From positions 1-32,404 of the forward strand of contig JAJRYN010000083.1 of the NCBI GenBank assembly GCA_024275755.1: a DNA stretch of 32,404 nt, given 5' to 3'. A program made the position numbers and the translations under genes. Under the pieces are notes generated by a model. That model did not search any database, was not told the origin of the DNA, and saw only the letters and a list, made by a program, of their open reading frames with translations. The DNA comes from an archaeon. GTDB lineage: Archaea; Thermoplasmatota; E2; UBA202; JdFR-43. Positions 1 to 9,376 of the stretch are shown here, piece by piece; the first letter of the stretch is position 1, and every line of letters starts with the position of its first letter.

Positions 1-371
1 AATTCTCTAATTTCTTTAACAAAACCATCAAAGCCCACATATCTCGGGATTATTTTCTTTGCCCCAGCTTTTATGAGTTTCTCACTCCAATCTGTATCGA
101 AGAAGGCTGTAAAACCGTATATGACCGCATTTTTGTCTAGGTGCCTGATTTTTTTGGTTGCCTCAACACCGTCCATCTCTGGCAATTTTAAATCCATTAT
201 TACCAAATCTGGCTTTTTACCCTTTTCCATTAATTCTTTATATTTCTCTACGCCTTCTTTTCCGTCATAGGCGGAATATATCTCTATATCTATCCCTGCT
301 TTCTTTATGTATCTCTTCATCAGTTCCTGCATATCCTTTTCATCCTCAACAATGAGCAATATTCTATTCAT
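1..371 (-). CDS. Response regulator receiver domain protein (3' end truncated by window edge)
   Basis: Absent from ORF track because it runs off the edge. Hand translation: MNRILLIVEDEKDMQELMKRYIKKAGIDIEIYSAYDGKEGVEKYKELMEKGKKPDLVIMDLKLPEMDGVEATKKIRHLDKNAVIYGFTAFFDTDWSEKLIKAGAKKIIPRYVGFDGFVKEIREF; acidic pair, DLVIMDLKLPEMDG phosphoacceptor region and AGAKK lysine of receiver domains. SD-like GAGGTGGGGTG just upstream of ATG. Confidence 0.9.
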   Translation of the reverse strand, partial: MNRILLIVEDEKDMQELMKRYIKKAGIDIEIYSAYDGKEGVEKYKELMEKGKKPDLVIMDLKLPEMDGVEATKKIRHLDKNAVIYGFTAFFDTDWSEKLIKAGAKKIIPRYVGFDGFVKEIRE

Positions 372-522
372 TCACCCCACCTCTTCTAGGAATGGTAAAG
401 ATAAGAAACAAAGTCATGCATATCAGATGAAAATTTGCTCGAAGTGACATCGAATTCTAATTTGCCTTACTTATTTAAATTTAGCGAAATTTATGGATGC
501 ATTATGTCTAAATTTTTTGTCC

Positions 523-2229
523 TCACGCAAAAACGTGGTACAGCATCACCGAGCCTAGAACAAGTAAAAATATGCCTATTAATAGTTTTGCATATCCATA
601 GCTTTTTTTCTGCATCTCCCCAATGCGGGCAGAAGAATACCCAAAGTGGAAAAGCATGAGAATTATGAGCAGAGGAACTATGAACATGAAATTATATATG
701 AGAAGATAGACGAAAGCTAAAGCGGAAGTTTGTATCATTGTTACAACAGGCACTAATACCTGGCCAGTACATGCAAATTCTAAGGCGGAGATGGCAAAAC
801 CTGTAGCAAAAGCTATGATTGCAAGAGCTGTTATTTTTTTGTCCTCAGTTATTCTTTTGATTATTCTCCCTCTTCTTTTCTTAAGTAATAAAGGAAGCTG
901 CAACACTGCCTTTCCTCCCTTTTTTATTATGAAAAAATCAAATAAACTGAATATGCCAAGTATTATCGCTGCTACACCTATAGCAATATAAAGATAAATG
1001 GAAACCGCTCTCCTTATAACATTCATAAGTTCCAGCAGTCCAACACTTATCATCAGATAGCAAATATATATTCCAACTGCAAAGGATAAACCTATAGGAA
1101 TAATTGCCTCTTTCTTCGCCCTTTCTAGATAGGCAATGAAAAACACAAGGGTGGCAAAGGCACATGGATTTATTCCATCAAGTAAGCCCCCTAAAATAAC
1201 AACAAATAATAAGCCCTGTAATAATTTCTCACTTACTTCACCCTCTTTTGGGCAGGATAGGCCAACACCTAACCAATTTTTAATTTCCTGCTCCAGTTCA
1301 TTCATTTGCACCTCGCTATAAAAATATTTATCTCCAATGAAGATGTTTGCGTTATGTGGCTTTGTTATGTTGTACTTTGCACAATATTTCATCAGTAGTT
1401 CTTCGTTTTTCTTATAGAGTGTATCATATTCTTTAATATTCAGAGGATATATTGTGCTTAATGCTTCCAGTCTGGCTTTTATTCTCAAGCAGGAGATACA
1501 GGAAGATCTATAGAAAAAGAGTATGCATATGCTTTTTTCTTCATATGCTGATGGGAAATCTATACCTATTTTTTCATATTTTTCTACTTCTTTTACCACA
1601 TATGAAATATTGTAAATTTGCAGAGAATAACTTTTTTCGCCTATGAAAATGAGAGGAGTTTCTTTCTCGCCTAATTTTTTCATTATACTCATATTTTTGC
1701 TGTATTTTACATCCAGCTTGTCTATCCTGACAAAGGTAATGTTTTTCTCAAAAGCTTTTATGATATCATCTATGCTTTCATTTTTTGAAGAGTTATAAAA
1801 CAGCAAAATAGAAACGGGCTTTGGATACACAAGCTTTTCACCTTTTATCGGGCTTGGTATGCTGTAATTTTTTAATTCCTGCAATGTTTTCAGCAATCTT
1901 TCTTTTTCTTTACTTGCCATGCTTTCGTTTCCAAAATAAAACCATTCATTTGCGAAAAATATAATGGGTACGTCTCTGACGGAATGATAAGCATAAGATA
2001 AGTTTTCAAGCAAGGAATCGTTTCTATTTGGATGATATGGAGAAAGAGTTACCTCATATTTATCTATATTAACATATGAATAATTTTCAAGTTCTTCGAT
2101 GAATGGCTGTATTTCTTCGCACATTAAACAGTTTTTTGAATAAAAATAAGCCATATTCACATCTGCCTTTGCAAAACCAGCCAGCAAGATTATAGTCATG
2201 AAAGCATAAATAACATATTTTCCCTTCAT
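523..2229 (-). CDS. Secreted/membrane thioredoxin-like repeats fused to CcdA/DsbD-type transmembrane electron-transfer domain
   Basis: Likely start is MKGKYVIYAFMTIILLAGFAKA (signal peptide) at 2229 rather than 2331. Trx-like CLMC and CISC motifs, cis-Pro-like VPIIFF and TPLIFIG, then multi-TM region with NPCAFA and EFACTGQV typical of CcdA/DsbD. Confidence 0.88.
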   Translation of the reverse strand: MKGKYVIYAFMTIILLAGFAKADVNMAYFYSKNCLMCEEIQPFIEELENYSYVNIDKYEVTLSPYHPNRNDSLLENLSYAYHSVRDVPIIFFANEWFYFGNESMASKEKERLLKTLQELKNYSIPSPIKGEKLVYPKPVSILLFYNSSKNESIDDIIKAFEKNITFVRIDKLDVKYSKNMSIMKKLGEKETPLIFIGEKSYSLQIYNISYVVKEVEKYEKIGIDFPSAYEEKSICILFFYRSSCISCLRIKARLEALSTIYPLNIKEYDTLYKKNEELLMKYCAKYNITKPHNANIFIGDKYFYSEVQMNELEQEIKNWLGVGLSCPKEGEVSEKLLQGLLFVVILGGLLDGINPCAFATLVFFIAYLERAKKEAIIPIGLSFAVGIYICYLMISVGLLELMNVIRRAVSIYLYIAIGVAAIILGIFSLFDFFIIKKGGKAVLQLPLLLKKRRGRIIKRITEDKKITALAIIAFATGFAISALEFACTGQVLVPVVTMIQTSALAFVYLLIYNFMFIVPLLIILMLFHFGYSSARIGEMQKKSYGYAKLLIGIFLLVLGSVMLYHVFA

Positions 2230-2373
2230 TATCACATCATTATGCCTTCTACAGTTAAAATATTTTTCTGAGTGAAAGCATGTTGCAACATTTTTGTTCA
2301 TTATTTTAATGCAAAAAAGTATCGTTTTCATTTATGAGAAACAATAAAAAGCTGGATTGATTTGCTACATAGA

Positions 2374-3525
2374 ATGGATATAAAAAAAATTGATAAGGAA
2401 GTGAACAAAGCAGTGAGATTGATCAGACGAGGATATAATAGAGAATATATAATTGAGAAAATTAACGGTATCTATTTTGATAAGGAAAAAATTTTTGAAA
2501 TTGCCAAATGCAGGATAAAAGCGAGAAAAAAGTTTGGAGAACTTGCCGAAAAGTTATTTTTTGATGAAGAAGGGCTCAGATATGCCACCCCTCCGATTGT
2601 AGCAGATTATAGAGCCAGAAGAATAAAAGGTGATGTTGTAGCAGATATATGCTGTGGAGTTGGCATACAACTCATCTATCTTTCCAAGTATGCAGAAAAA
2701 GCTATTGGAGTCGAAATAGATTGCTTCAGAGCAAAGCTTGCAATGTTAAATGCAATGATAATGAATACGAAAATAGAAGTGATAAAGGGAGATGCTCTGA
2801 GTAAAAAAATCTTTGATAAGATAGATGCAGATTGCATTTTCTGTGATCCATCGAGGAAAGAAAAAGAGGAAAAAAGAAAATTTGAGACACTTTTTCCGAA
2901 TCCTCTGAAAGTATACAATCTCTACAGCAGTAAAACAAACAGAATAGCTTTTGAGCTTCCTCCCCAAATATCAAGAGAAGAAATAAAAATTGAAGGAGAA
3001 AAAGAATACACTTCTCTTAATTTCAGCCTCAATAGACTGGCTTTATACACTGGTGAACTGGCTGAATGCGACACATCAGCAGTTTCATTGCCATCCGGGG
3101 AAAGAATAACAGATTTGGATGGAAAAATAAAATTAAAAAAGACGGATAAAGCTTTTGAATACGTATATGAAGTGGACAGGACAATTATAAAAGCAGGGCT
3201 CTTGGAGAATCTCGCAGGTAAAGTAGGATTCGATGGATATATAATTCAAATTGATAAAAGAAGGGGTTTATTAACTTCTTCTAGTGAATACAAATCCGCT
3301 TTTTTGAGAAAATATGTTGTTGTTGCAGAATGTAACTTTGATTATCACAAATTAAATCGCATTTTGAAAAAATTGGGTGCAGAAAAAGCGACTCTGAGAT
3401 TTTCTGTTGAGCCAGAAAAATATTGGGAAATAAGAAAGAAAATTGAAGAAGGACTGGAGGGAGAGAAGCATTTTTATATTTTTAAAGTAGGAAATAAAGT
3501 TCTGGTAGCTGAACGGATAATTTAA
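2374..3525 (+). CDS. Class I SAM-dependent methyltransferase with THUMP-like C-terminal domain
   Basis: VADICCGVGIQLIYLSKYAEKAIGVEID (SAM motif I), DCIFCDPSRK, C-terminal VYEVDRTIIKAGLLENLAGKVG region resembling THUMP-like domain proteins. Confidence 0.8.
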   Translation: MDIKKIDKEVNKAVRLIRRGYNREYIIEKINGIYFDKEKIFEIAKCRIKARKKFGELAEKLFFDEEGLRYATPPIVADYRARRIKGDVVADICCGVGIQLIYLSKYAEKAIGVEIDCFRAKLAMLNAMIMNTKIEVIKGDALSKKIFDKIDADCIFCDPSRKEKEEKRKFETLFPNPLKVYNLYSSKTNRIAFELPPQISREEIKIEGEKEYTSLNFSLNRLALYTGELAECDTSAVSLPSGERITDLDGKIKLKKTDKAFEYVYEVDRTIIKAGLLENLAGKVGFDGYIIQIDKRRGLLTSSSEYKSAFLRKYVVVAECNFDYHKLNRILKKLGAEKATLRFSVEPEKYWEIRKKIEEGLEGEKHFYIFKVGNKVLVAERII

Positions 3526-3566
3526 AAAAATTTATCTAATGGCATGAATTATTTATTGGGATTAAA

Positions 3567-3806
3567 ATGGAGGAAGGTTTTATTATATCAAACAAAATAA
3601 GGAAGGCAGTATTTATTGAAATTGCATCTGGAGAAAAATCTCTAAGCAGAATGATAAAAAAACAACATCTGATAGAACAGGCAGCAAAAAATGCTATCGA
3701 GGAATTAAAAGAACATGGCTTGATTGAGGAGAAGGAAGATGGCTATGTATTGACGGAACTGGGCAAAAAAATATATGGGAAATTGAAGGGTAGTGAAACA
3801 TTGTAA
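3567..3806 (+). CDS. Small winged-helix (HTH) protein, probable split N-terminal module of RibK
   Basis: 79 aa with wHTH-like pattern (HLIEQAAKNAIEELKEHGLIEEKEDGYVLTELGKKIYGKL); stop codon lies 1 nt before the RibK ATG. Confidence 0.65.
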   Translation: MEEGFIISNKIRKAVFIEIASGEKSLSRMIKKQHLIEQAAKNAIEELKEHGLIEEKEDGYVLTELGKKIYGKLKGSETL

Positions 3807-3807
3807 A

Positions 3808-4509
3808 ATGAGGGGCACAGTAACTGCGGGTAAAAAAGAAGGAAAAAAATTTATTTTGATAGAAGAATATAAAAATCAGTTTGTAAAAAAATTGCATTTA
3901 AAGCCATATCCGGGAACTTTAAATTTAGCTGTAAATGAAAAAATCATTGGTGATTTAAAAAAAATTGATGGGATTGTGCTAGATGGCTTTGTAAAAAATG
4001 GGATTAGATATGGAATGGTAAAATGTTTTCCTGCAGAAATTTATGGAGAAAAATGCTTTGTGCTCCTGCCGGAGAAAAGCGTTCATAAAAATATTCTGGA
4101 AATAGTTGCAGAGGAAAATCTAAGAAAAAGATATAATTTGAAAAATGGAGACGCTGTGAAAATAAGTTTTTTACCTTTCATAAAAATTTGTTGCAAATAT
4201 AGAACATATGCCTCGCCCTATATCGGGAAGAAAACATCAAAAATAACTGTTTTTTACGATTCGCCTTTTATAGAAGGAAGAAGAGATCTATGCTATTTTT
4301 ATGATTCTGGAATGTCAAATCAATATAAAAAAAGTTTTTGTCAAAGAGAGGTTGCCTCAGTTTTATTCTATACAGATATAAAAAGTTCTTATAACAGGCT
4401 AAACAGATTTATAAAAGAAAAGGGCTACTCCATTATGTCTCCAGTTAGAAAGATTAGATATTCTATACTGAGTGAATGGCAGATTGAAGTAAGGACGAAG
4501 GAGAACTAA
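3808..4509 (+). CDS. ribK: CTP-dependent riboflavin kinase (DUF120/RibK) with ~109-aa C-terminal extension
   Basis: MRGTVTAGKKEGKKFI...LKPYPGTLNLAV...YGMVKCFPAEIYGEKCFVLLPEKSVH...LRKRYNLKNGDAVKI matches archaeal RibK; extension after FLPF not recognised. A GTG start at 3793 is also possible. Confidence 0.85.
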   Translation: MRGTVTAGKKEGKKFILIEEYKNQFVKKLHLKPYPGTLNLAVNEKIIGDLKKIDGIVLDGFVKNGIRYGMVKCFPAEIYGEKCFVLLPEKSVHKNILEIVAEENLRKRYNLKNGDAVKISFLPFIKICCKYRTYASPYIGKKTSKITVFYDSPFIEGRRDLCYFYDSGMSNQYKKSFCQREVASVLFYTDIKSSYNRLNRFIKEKGYSIMSPVRKIRYSILSEWQIEVRTKEN

Positions 4510-4512
4510 TTT

Positions 4513-5247
4513 TTATCTGCCAAGTGTTTCATCAAAGAATGTGCCCAGAACTCCGCTTCTTCCAGATGTCTGTTGTGTCGGCAGGAATGGTGATAAAGCC
4601 ATTGCAAGATTATGCAGAGTCATTGACTGCAATATTATTTTTCCTGGCCCTTTTAAGGTCGTCAAAAATAATCCTTCTCCTCCAAAGAAAATTGTTTTTA
4701 TCCCCTTGACTAGTTGTATGTCATAATCAACGCTTGCCTCCCAGCCAACAACGCTTCCTGTATCAACTTTTATACTCTCTCCTTCTTTCAAATCCATTTC
4801 TATGAAATCTCCACATGCATGAATAAATGCTATACCTCTGCCACTCAGTCTTTCCAGTATAAAGCCTTCCCCTCCAAAGAAAATAGCACCCAGCCTTTTC
4901 TGGAAAGCTATACTCAATTCAACTCCGTCTTGGGCACATAAAAATGCGTCTTTCTGCACAATATATTCTATGCCAGCATCAATTTCCAATGGTAAAATAG
5001 TGCCTGGAGCATTGCCAGCAAAGCTAACGAATCCCTTTCCGCCAGCCGGCATAAACTCTGTCATGAAAAATGTTTCTCCTGCAAATTTTCTACCTATTGC
5101 CTTGAGCAAGCCTCCCTTTGCTTTTGCCTCCATTTTTATATTTGGGCTCATATAAATCATTGAGCCAGCTTCAGCATATACTCTCTCTCCTTCTTCCAGC
5201 TCGATGGTCACAATCTGTAAATTATCTCCCGTAATCTTATACTTCAT
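4513..5247 (-). CDS. AIM24/TIGR00266 family protein (DUF124)
   Basis: VYAEAGSMIYMSPNIKMEAKAKGGLLKAIGRKFAGETFFMTEF...GGKGFVSFAGNAPGTI, repeated GGEGFILERLSGRG / GGEGLFLTTLKGPG typical of the family. Confidence 0.9.
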   Translation of the reverse strand: MKYKITGDNLQIVTIELEEGERVYAEAGSMIYMSPNIKMEAKAKGGLLKAIGRKFAGETFFMTEFMPAGGKGFVSFAGNAPGTILPLEIDAGIEYIVQKDAFLCAQDGVELSIAFQKRLGAIFFGGEGFILERLSGRGIAFIHACGDFIEMDLKEGESIKVDTGSVVGWEASVDYDIQLVKGIKTIFFGGEGLFLTTLKGPGKIILQSMTLHNLAMALSPFLPTQQTSGRSGVLGTFFDETLGR

Positions 5248-5371
5248 TTAATCACCGCGAAAAAACAATCGAGAAAATATAAAGATTTTTAAAAATTCGA
5301 ATGAAAAAGAAAAAGTGCTGTATTTCTTGGAATTTCAATGTTGCAACACGTTATTTATCCATTTAAAATCT

Positions 5372-8116
5372 TTAGCCAACCACTATCTCATATTCCTCGC
5401 TTATTGCTTCATTTCCTGCTGTATCTATTGCCTTTATCCTGAATTTGTATACGCCGTCATCAAGCTGCCCAAGTTCAATGCCGTAGCGGGGCTCGTTGCT
5501 TTCGTTGCGAAGAGCATCTTCTTCATGGCGAGATTGCGGAGGATAATCAGCATATCTGTACATCTTCATTTCCTCGCTGCCCATAATAACATAAACATCT
5601 CTTATCCTGTAAAAAGTTGGAGAAACAAAGGCATAGATAACGACGTTACTCTCATTTGTTGGTGCATCTGGCTCATAATATATTTCCTCAATGAGTGGCT
5701 TGCTTTTATTGCCTGCAACAACAAAATTTATTTCTTCTATACTTTTCAATCCAGCAATATCTTCAGCCACGATTTTCAGTTCATAATCTCCTGGAGAAAG
5801 TTGCATGGAAATGCTGAAATTCTGCTGCAGCTCAATTTCATTTTCATTTATATATGCAACAATGCTTTTTATTTCTGAATTATCTTTCACATTCCCCTCT
5901 ATTTTTACATTTCCTTCAAAGATTTCTCCATTCTCTGGCTTTTCTATGGTTATTGAAGGTGGGGAAAAATCAATCACCTCTACCTCATATTTCTTAGTGA
6001 ATTCACCACATTTTGCAACTATTGTATGATTGCCGAGCGAAGCATTCCATTTTATTTCAAAATAGCCATTCACATCCCATTTGCTACCGTCTATCTCGAC
6101 TTCTGCTTGCCTTGTGGCATATCCCTTTATTTCTACCGTTCCTGCATTTACCATCGCATTTCCATAATCATTGCATGGAGAAACAATATGAATGTAATCT
6201 CCTTCTCCATATGCATCTAATGCTACTGTAAGTTTTACATCTGTTCTTTTTGCAGTGTTGTTGAAAACAATATAAACTTCATCATCTGCATAAAATTCTA
6301 TGCTGCCATTTGCTGCATATCTGTATTCATAGCAATCAAATTTCTCTCCTCTCTTATATTTATCAAAGTTTTCCTTATCCACTATGAAAAAGTTTATTTT
6401 TGCATCCGTAGGATGCATTGCATATTTCCAGTCCCATGGATTACGTTGTTTTTGATAACCATGGCATCCGAAATTAATAACAAATCGATATTTTCCGCTG
6501 TTTGGTGAAGACAGAACATTTTCATTCAACTTCTTTCGCAAATCTGGTAGAATAAATCTTATTCTCATCTCCTTTGTTTTATTTGTTAGAATGATGGGCT
6601 TATAGCGGATGGCATTGCTTTTACCCACACTATACGGGCCGAAATAAAAGATTTCGTCTTTATCAACAACTATAAGATAACTATGGCCAAAGCCGAGATT
6701 GAAACTGCATATTCCGTCTACATTAGTATAATTCCATATACTCGGCAGAATCCATGGAATTAAGCCTGGAATGCGTTCATGATAAAATTTCTTCATTTCA
6801 TCATATCTCTCCTGCCATTTCTGTCGAAGTTGCTCAGGCAACTTCTGCCAGAGTTTATCTACATATTTTGCCCATAGTTTATCCTTAAAATTATTTGCCT
6901 TCCATGAGCCAAATATCATAACGCGAGCCCCATCAACTGGATTCCCAAAGGCATCTTTTACTTCAACAACAATCTTTGTTCTATCTCTTGCCTTTATATA
7001 TTTTGGAGTGACATCATATATGCTACTATCTCCATTCCATGCAAAAAGGGCAGAGATTATTTTTCCCCATCTGTAGCGATATTCACTGTAATTTGCCACA
7101 CAACCTCCGCCATCAGCCCACCAGTTATCGCATTCATGCCAGCCTCGCTCCCAGAATTCGCGCCATACGTCGTCTTCCCCCAAATCATTTATCCCAACGC
7201 TTGGAATTAAAGCCGCCCTTTGGGCAGCTACGCTAATCTGCTGCAATTCGCCACAAAATCCATTATGTTCATGAGCTATTATGTTAGGCTGCCCGGGGCG
7301 GTCGCCGGTGGCGAGCTGATTTACAGTTTTTCCAACCCAGTAGTTTATTGCTTCTATAGCCGTGGGATGATTTTCCATGCTCCACTTCCATGTTCTGTGG
7401 CTTGGAGGATAGTAAGTTTGATTATCCCATAAATATTTGATGCCATGCAGCTTTTCCAGAAGCAAGGGATAGCCAATGTCGTTATGATAAAATAAATATT
7501 CACGCCAGAACTTGTCATAAACATATTCTGCATCTTCAAATGTTATGCGGGGAGAAACAACATACCAGTAATATATACCCATCGGACATACAATACTCAA
7601 TTCTTTTCCATTATCAAGCGTTGTGTATTTTATCGTAGATGAGCCGTTTTCAAAATCAATAACATCGACGTAATCCAAATACTCATCATTTTTGTAAATA
7701 AAATAGGCATTGTCATATAGCAACTCAGGGGAAGGCATTCCATTTATTGGGCATGTTGCTATGCAGAAGGCAATTTCATCAGCATATTTGCTGCTTGAAT
7801 TGATGAGCAACTCAGCATACTCGTCGCTTAAATTTTCAAATTGCCTCGCCAGCCTCCATCTTATCCATTCAGGAGCTTTGGCTAAAGCAATCTTTTCCTT
7901 ATAACTTAAATTGAATATTTGCTCCTCAAATTCTATTCCATTGCTCGGGCTAAAATGAATGTAGAAGTCATCTCCTGCCCTTACATAAGCAACTTTTTCA
8001 AAATGTCCTATAAAATTATCGGATTTACTTAACTCATTCAAATCCAAATCATTTCTTATGCCATATGATGGAATAACCAGAATCACAAAAATCAACACTG
8101 CAAGCCATGCCTTCAT
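5372..8116 (-). CDS. Secreted transglutaminase-like protein with Ig-like repeats
   Basis: Signal peptide MKAWLAVLIFVILVIPSYG; transglutaminase-like Cys/His/Asp order: NGFCGELQQIS ... RGWHECDNWW ... SSIYDVTPKYI; downstream Ig-like segments (SITIEKPENGEIFEGNVKIEGNVKDNSEIKSIVAYIN). Confidence 0.8.
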   Translation of the reverse strand: MKAWLAVLIFVILVIPSYGIRNDLDLNELSKSDNFIGHFEKVAYVRAGDDFYIHFSPSNGIEFEEQIFNLSYKEKIALAKAPEWIRWRLARQFENLSDEYAELLINSSSKYADEIAFCIATCPINGMPSPELLYDNAYFIYKNDEYLDYVDVIDFENGSSTIKYTTLDNGKELSIVCPMGIYYWYVVSPRITFEDAEYVYDKFWREYLFYHNDIGYPLLLEKLHGIKYLWDNQTYYPPSHRTWKWSMENHPTAIEAINYWVGKTVNQLATGDRPGQPNIIAHEHNGFCGELQQISVAAQRAALIPSVGINDLGEDDVWREFWERGWHECDNWWADGGGCVANYSEYRYRWGKIISALFAWNGDSSIYDVTPKYIKARDRTKIVVEVKDAFGNPVDGARVMIFGSWKANNFKDKLWAKYVDKLWQKLPEQLRQKWQERYDEMKKFYHERIPGLIPWILPSIWNYTNVDGICSFNLGFGHSYLIVVDKDEIFYFGPYSVGKSNAIRYKPIILTNKTKEMRIRFILPDLRKKLNENVLSSPNSGKYRFVINFGCHGYQKQRNPWDWKYAMHPTDAKINFFIVDKENFDKYKRGEKFDCYEYRYAANGSIEFYADDEVYIVFNNTAKRTDVKLTVALDAYGEGDYIHIVSPCNDYGNAMVNAGTVEIKGYATRQAEVEIDGSKWDVNGYFEIKWNASLGNHTIVAKCGEFTKKYEVEVIDFSPPSITIEKPENGEIFEGNVKIEGNVKDNSEIKSIVAYINENEIELQQNFSISMQLSPGDYELKIVAEDIAGLKSIEEINFVVAGNKSKPLIEEIYYEPDAPTNESNVVIYAFVSPTFYRIRDVYVIMGSEEMKMYRYADYPPQSRHEEDALRNESNEPRYGIELGQLDDGVYKFRIKAIDTAGNEAISEEYEIVVG

Positions 8117-8182
8117 GATGTAAAATAAAAAAAGAGTTTATAATTTTGGTGGAAAGGGGAAGAGATAAATAGACTTGCTTTA

Positions 8183-9181
8183 TCAGACCTTTCTCCTTTT
8201 TAAGTAAATGAGAGCATCTCTTATAGCCTCCTCTGGATTTCTTGGATTATAGCCAAGCTGATTTTTCGCCTTTGAGATATCAAGTTTTTCTTCAATACCA
8301 TAATATAACTCAATCTGGGTGCGAAGTATAGGGGGCTCCATACCAAAAATTTTTCCAAACTCTATGAAAAAAGCCAGAGTTTTAAGCACGCTTTTTGGCA
8401 GTTTAATGGGCTTTTTAACATCCGGATATAATTTTCTTGCCAGTTCTATAATTTCAGTTGTGCTTGTTGCTCTTTCATTCCCCAGAATATATCTATTTCC
8501 ATTTTTTCCTTTTTCAGCAGCAAGTATCATACCCTTCGCCACATCCCTCACATCAACAAAATTGAAATAAAAATTCACATCCACAGGCATCTTATTCATC
8601 AATATACGATTAAGCAGTTGCATTGTTGGTGTTAAATGGCCAAAGCAATTTGGACCAACTATGGCAGATGGCAGCACGCTAACCATCCATAAATCTTTTT
8701 CTTCAGCAATTTTCCATGCCAGCTTTTCTGATTCAGTTTTGGAAAGATAATATGGAAATGTAATGGTATTATTCCATCCCTCTTCATTCATTGGATGGGG
8801 AAGCTGAGTTCTATCAAGTGCAACAACTGAACTAACATAAACAATTTTGCTAACATTTGCCTCTGCGGCGGCTTCCATTATATTTCTGGTTCCCTTGAGG
8901 TTGGGCATTATTATCTCTTTTTGCGGATTTTTTGCCCAGTGTTTGAATACAGCAGCAACCTGGTAAAGTGTATCTATTCCCTCCATTGCTTTTAATAAAG
9001 ATTTTTTATCGAGCAAATCAGCATAAACAATTTCGCAATCAAGTCCTTTAAATGGCTCTTTATACTCTAGATTTCTGACTGTTGTCCTAACACTTTTTCC
9101 TTTATCAAGCAAAATACGGATTAAATTATTGCCCAAATGTCCATTTCCACCTGTGACCAAACATTTTTCTGCCATATCCAT
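8183..9181 (-). CDS. NAD-dependent epimerase/dehydratase (dihydroflavonol-reductase-like, extended SDR)
   Basis: CLVTGGNGHLGNNLIRILLDKG Rossmann motif; KIVYVSSVVAL; YYLSKTESEKLAW (YxxxK). Confidence 0.9.
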   Translation of the reverse strand: MDMAEKCLVTGGNGHLGNNLIRILLDKGKSVRTTVRNLEYKEPFKGLDCEIVYADLLDKKSLLKAMEGIDTLYQVAAVFKHWAKNPQKEIIMPNLKGTRNIMEAAAEANVSKIVYVSSVVALDRTQLPHPMNEEGWNNTITFPYYLSKTESEKLAWKIAEEKDLWMVSVLPSAIVGPNCFGHLTPTMQLLNRILMNKMPVDVNFYFNFVDVRDVAKGMILAAEKGKNGNRYILGNERATSTTEIIELARKLYPDVKKPIKLPKSVLKTLAFFIEFGKIFGMEPPILRTQIELYYGIEEKLDISKAKNQLGYNPRNPEEAIRDALIYLKRRKV

Positions 9182-9348
9182 CGCTTAGAAGGCAATATCC
9201 AGCGATATATGAATGTACCGATGCCTTTGCAAATTCTACAGCGATTTCAAAAAATAAAGCAAGGGATTTGCACAATTATGAATAAGCTAGCGAACCCATC
9301 TTTTTCATTTTAAACTTTAAATTTTATATCCGGGGCTTTCACAAAACA

Positions 9349-9361
9349 TTTAAGTATAAAT
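9349..9361 (+). promoter_or_regulatory. Putative archaeal TATA element for aminotransferase gene
   Basis: Sequence catttaagtataa about 16-28 nt upstream of the ATG at 9377. Confidence 0.4.
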
Positions 9362-9376
9362 TTTCAATATCTGCCC

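Noticed and set aside
476-493. Inverted repeat TAAATTT-AGCG-AAATTTA
   Set aside because: Short, AT-only arms in an AT-rich intergenic region; likely chance or part of a promoter.
5315-5878. 187-aa plus-strand ORF
   Set aside because: Antisense to the C-terminal Ig-like region of the 914-aa transglutaminase-like protein; sequence composition looks like a shadow ORF with no recognisable motif.
9182-9300. Minus-strand open stretch CKSLALFFEIAVEFAKASVHSYIAGYCLLSDGYGRK upstream of the epimerase gene
   Set aside because: Looks protein-like, but it is short, preceded by a stop, lacks ATG and overlaps the epimerase start in another frame; probably chance.
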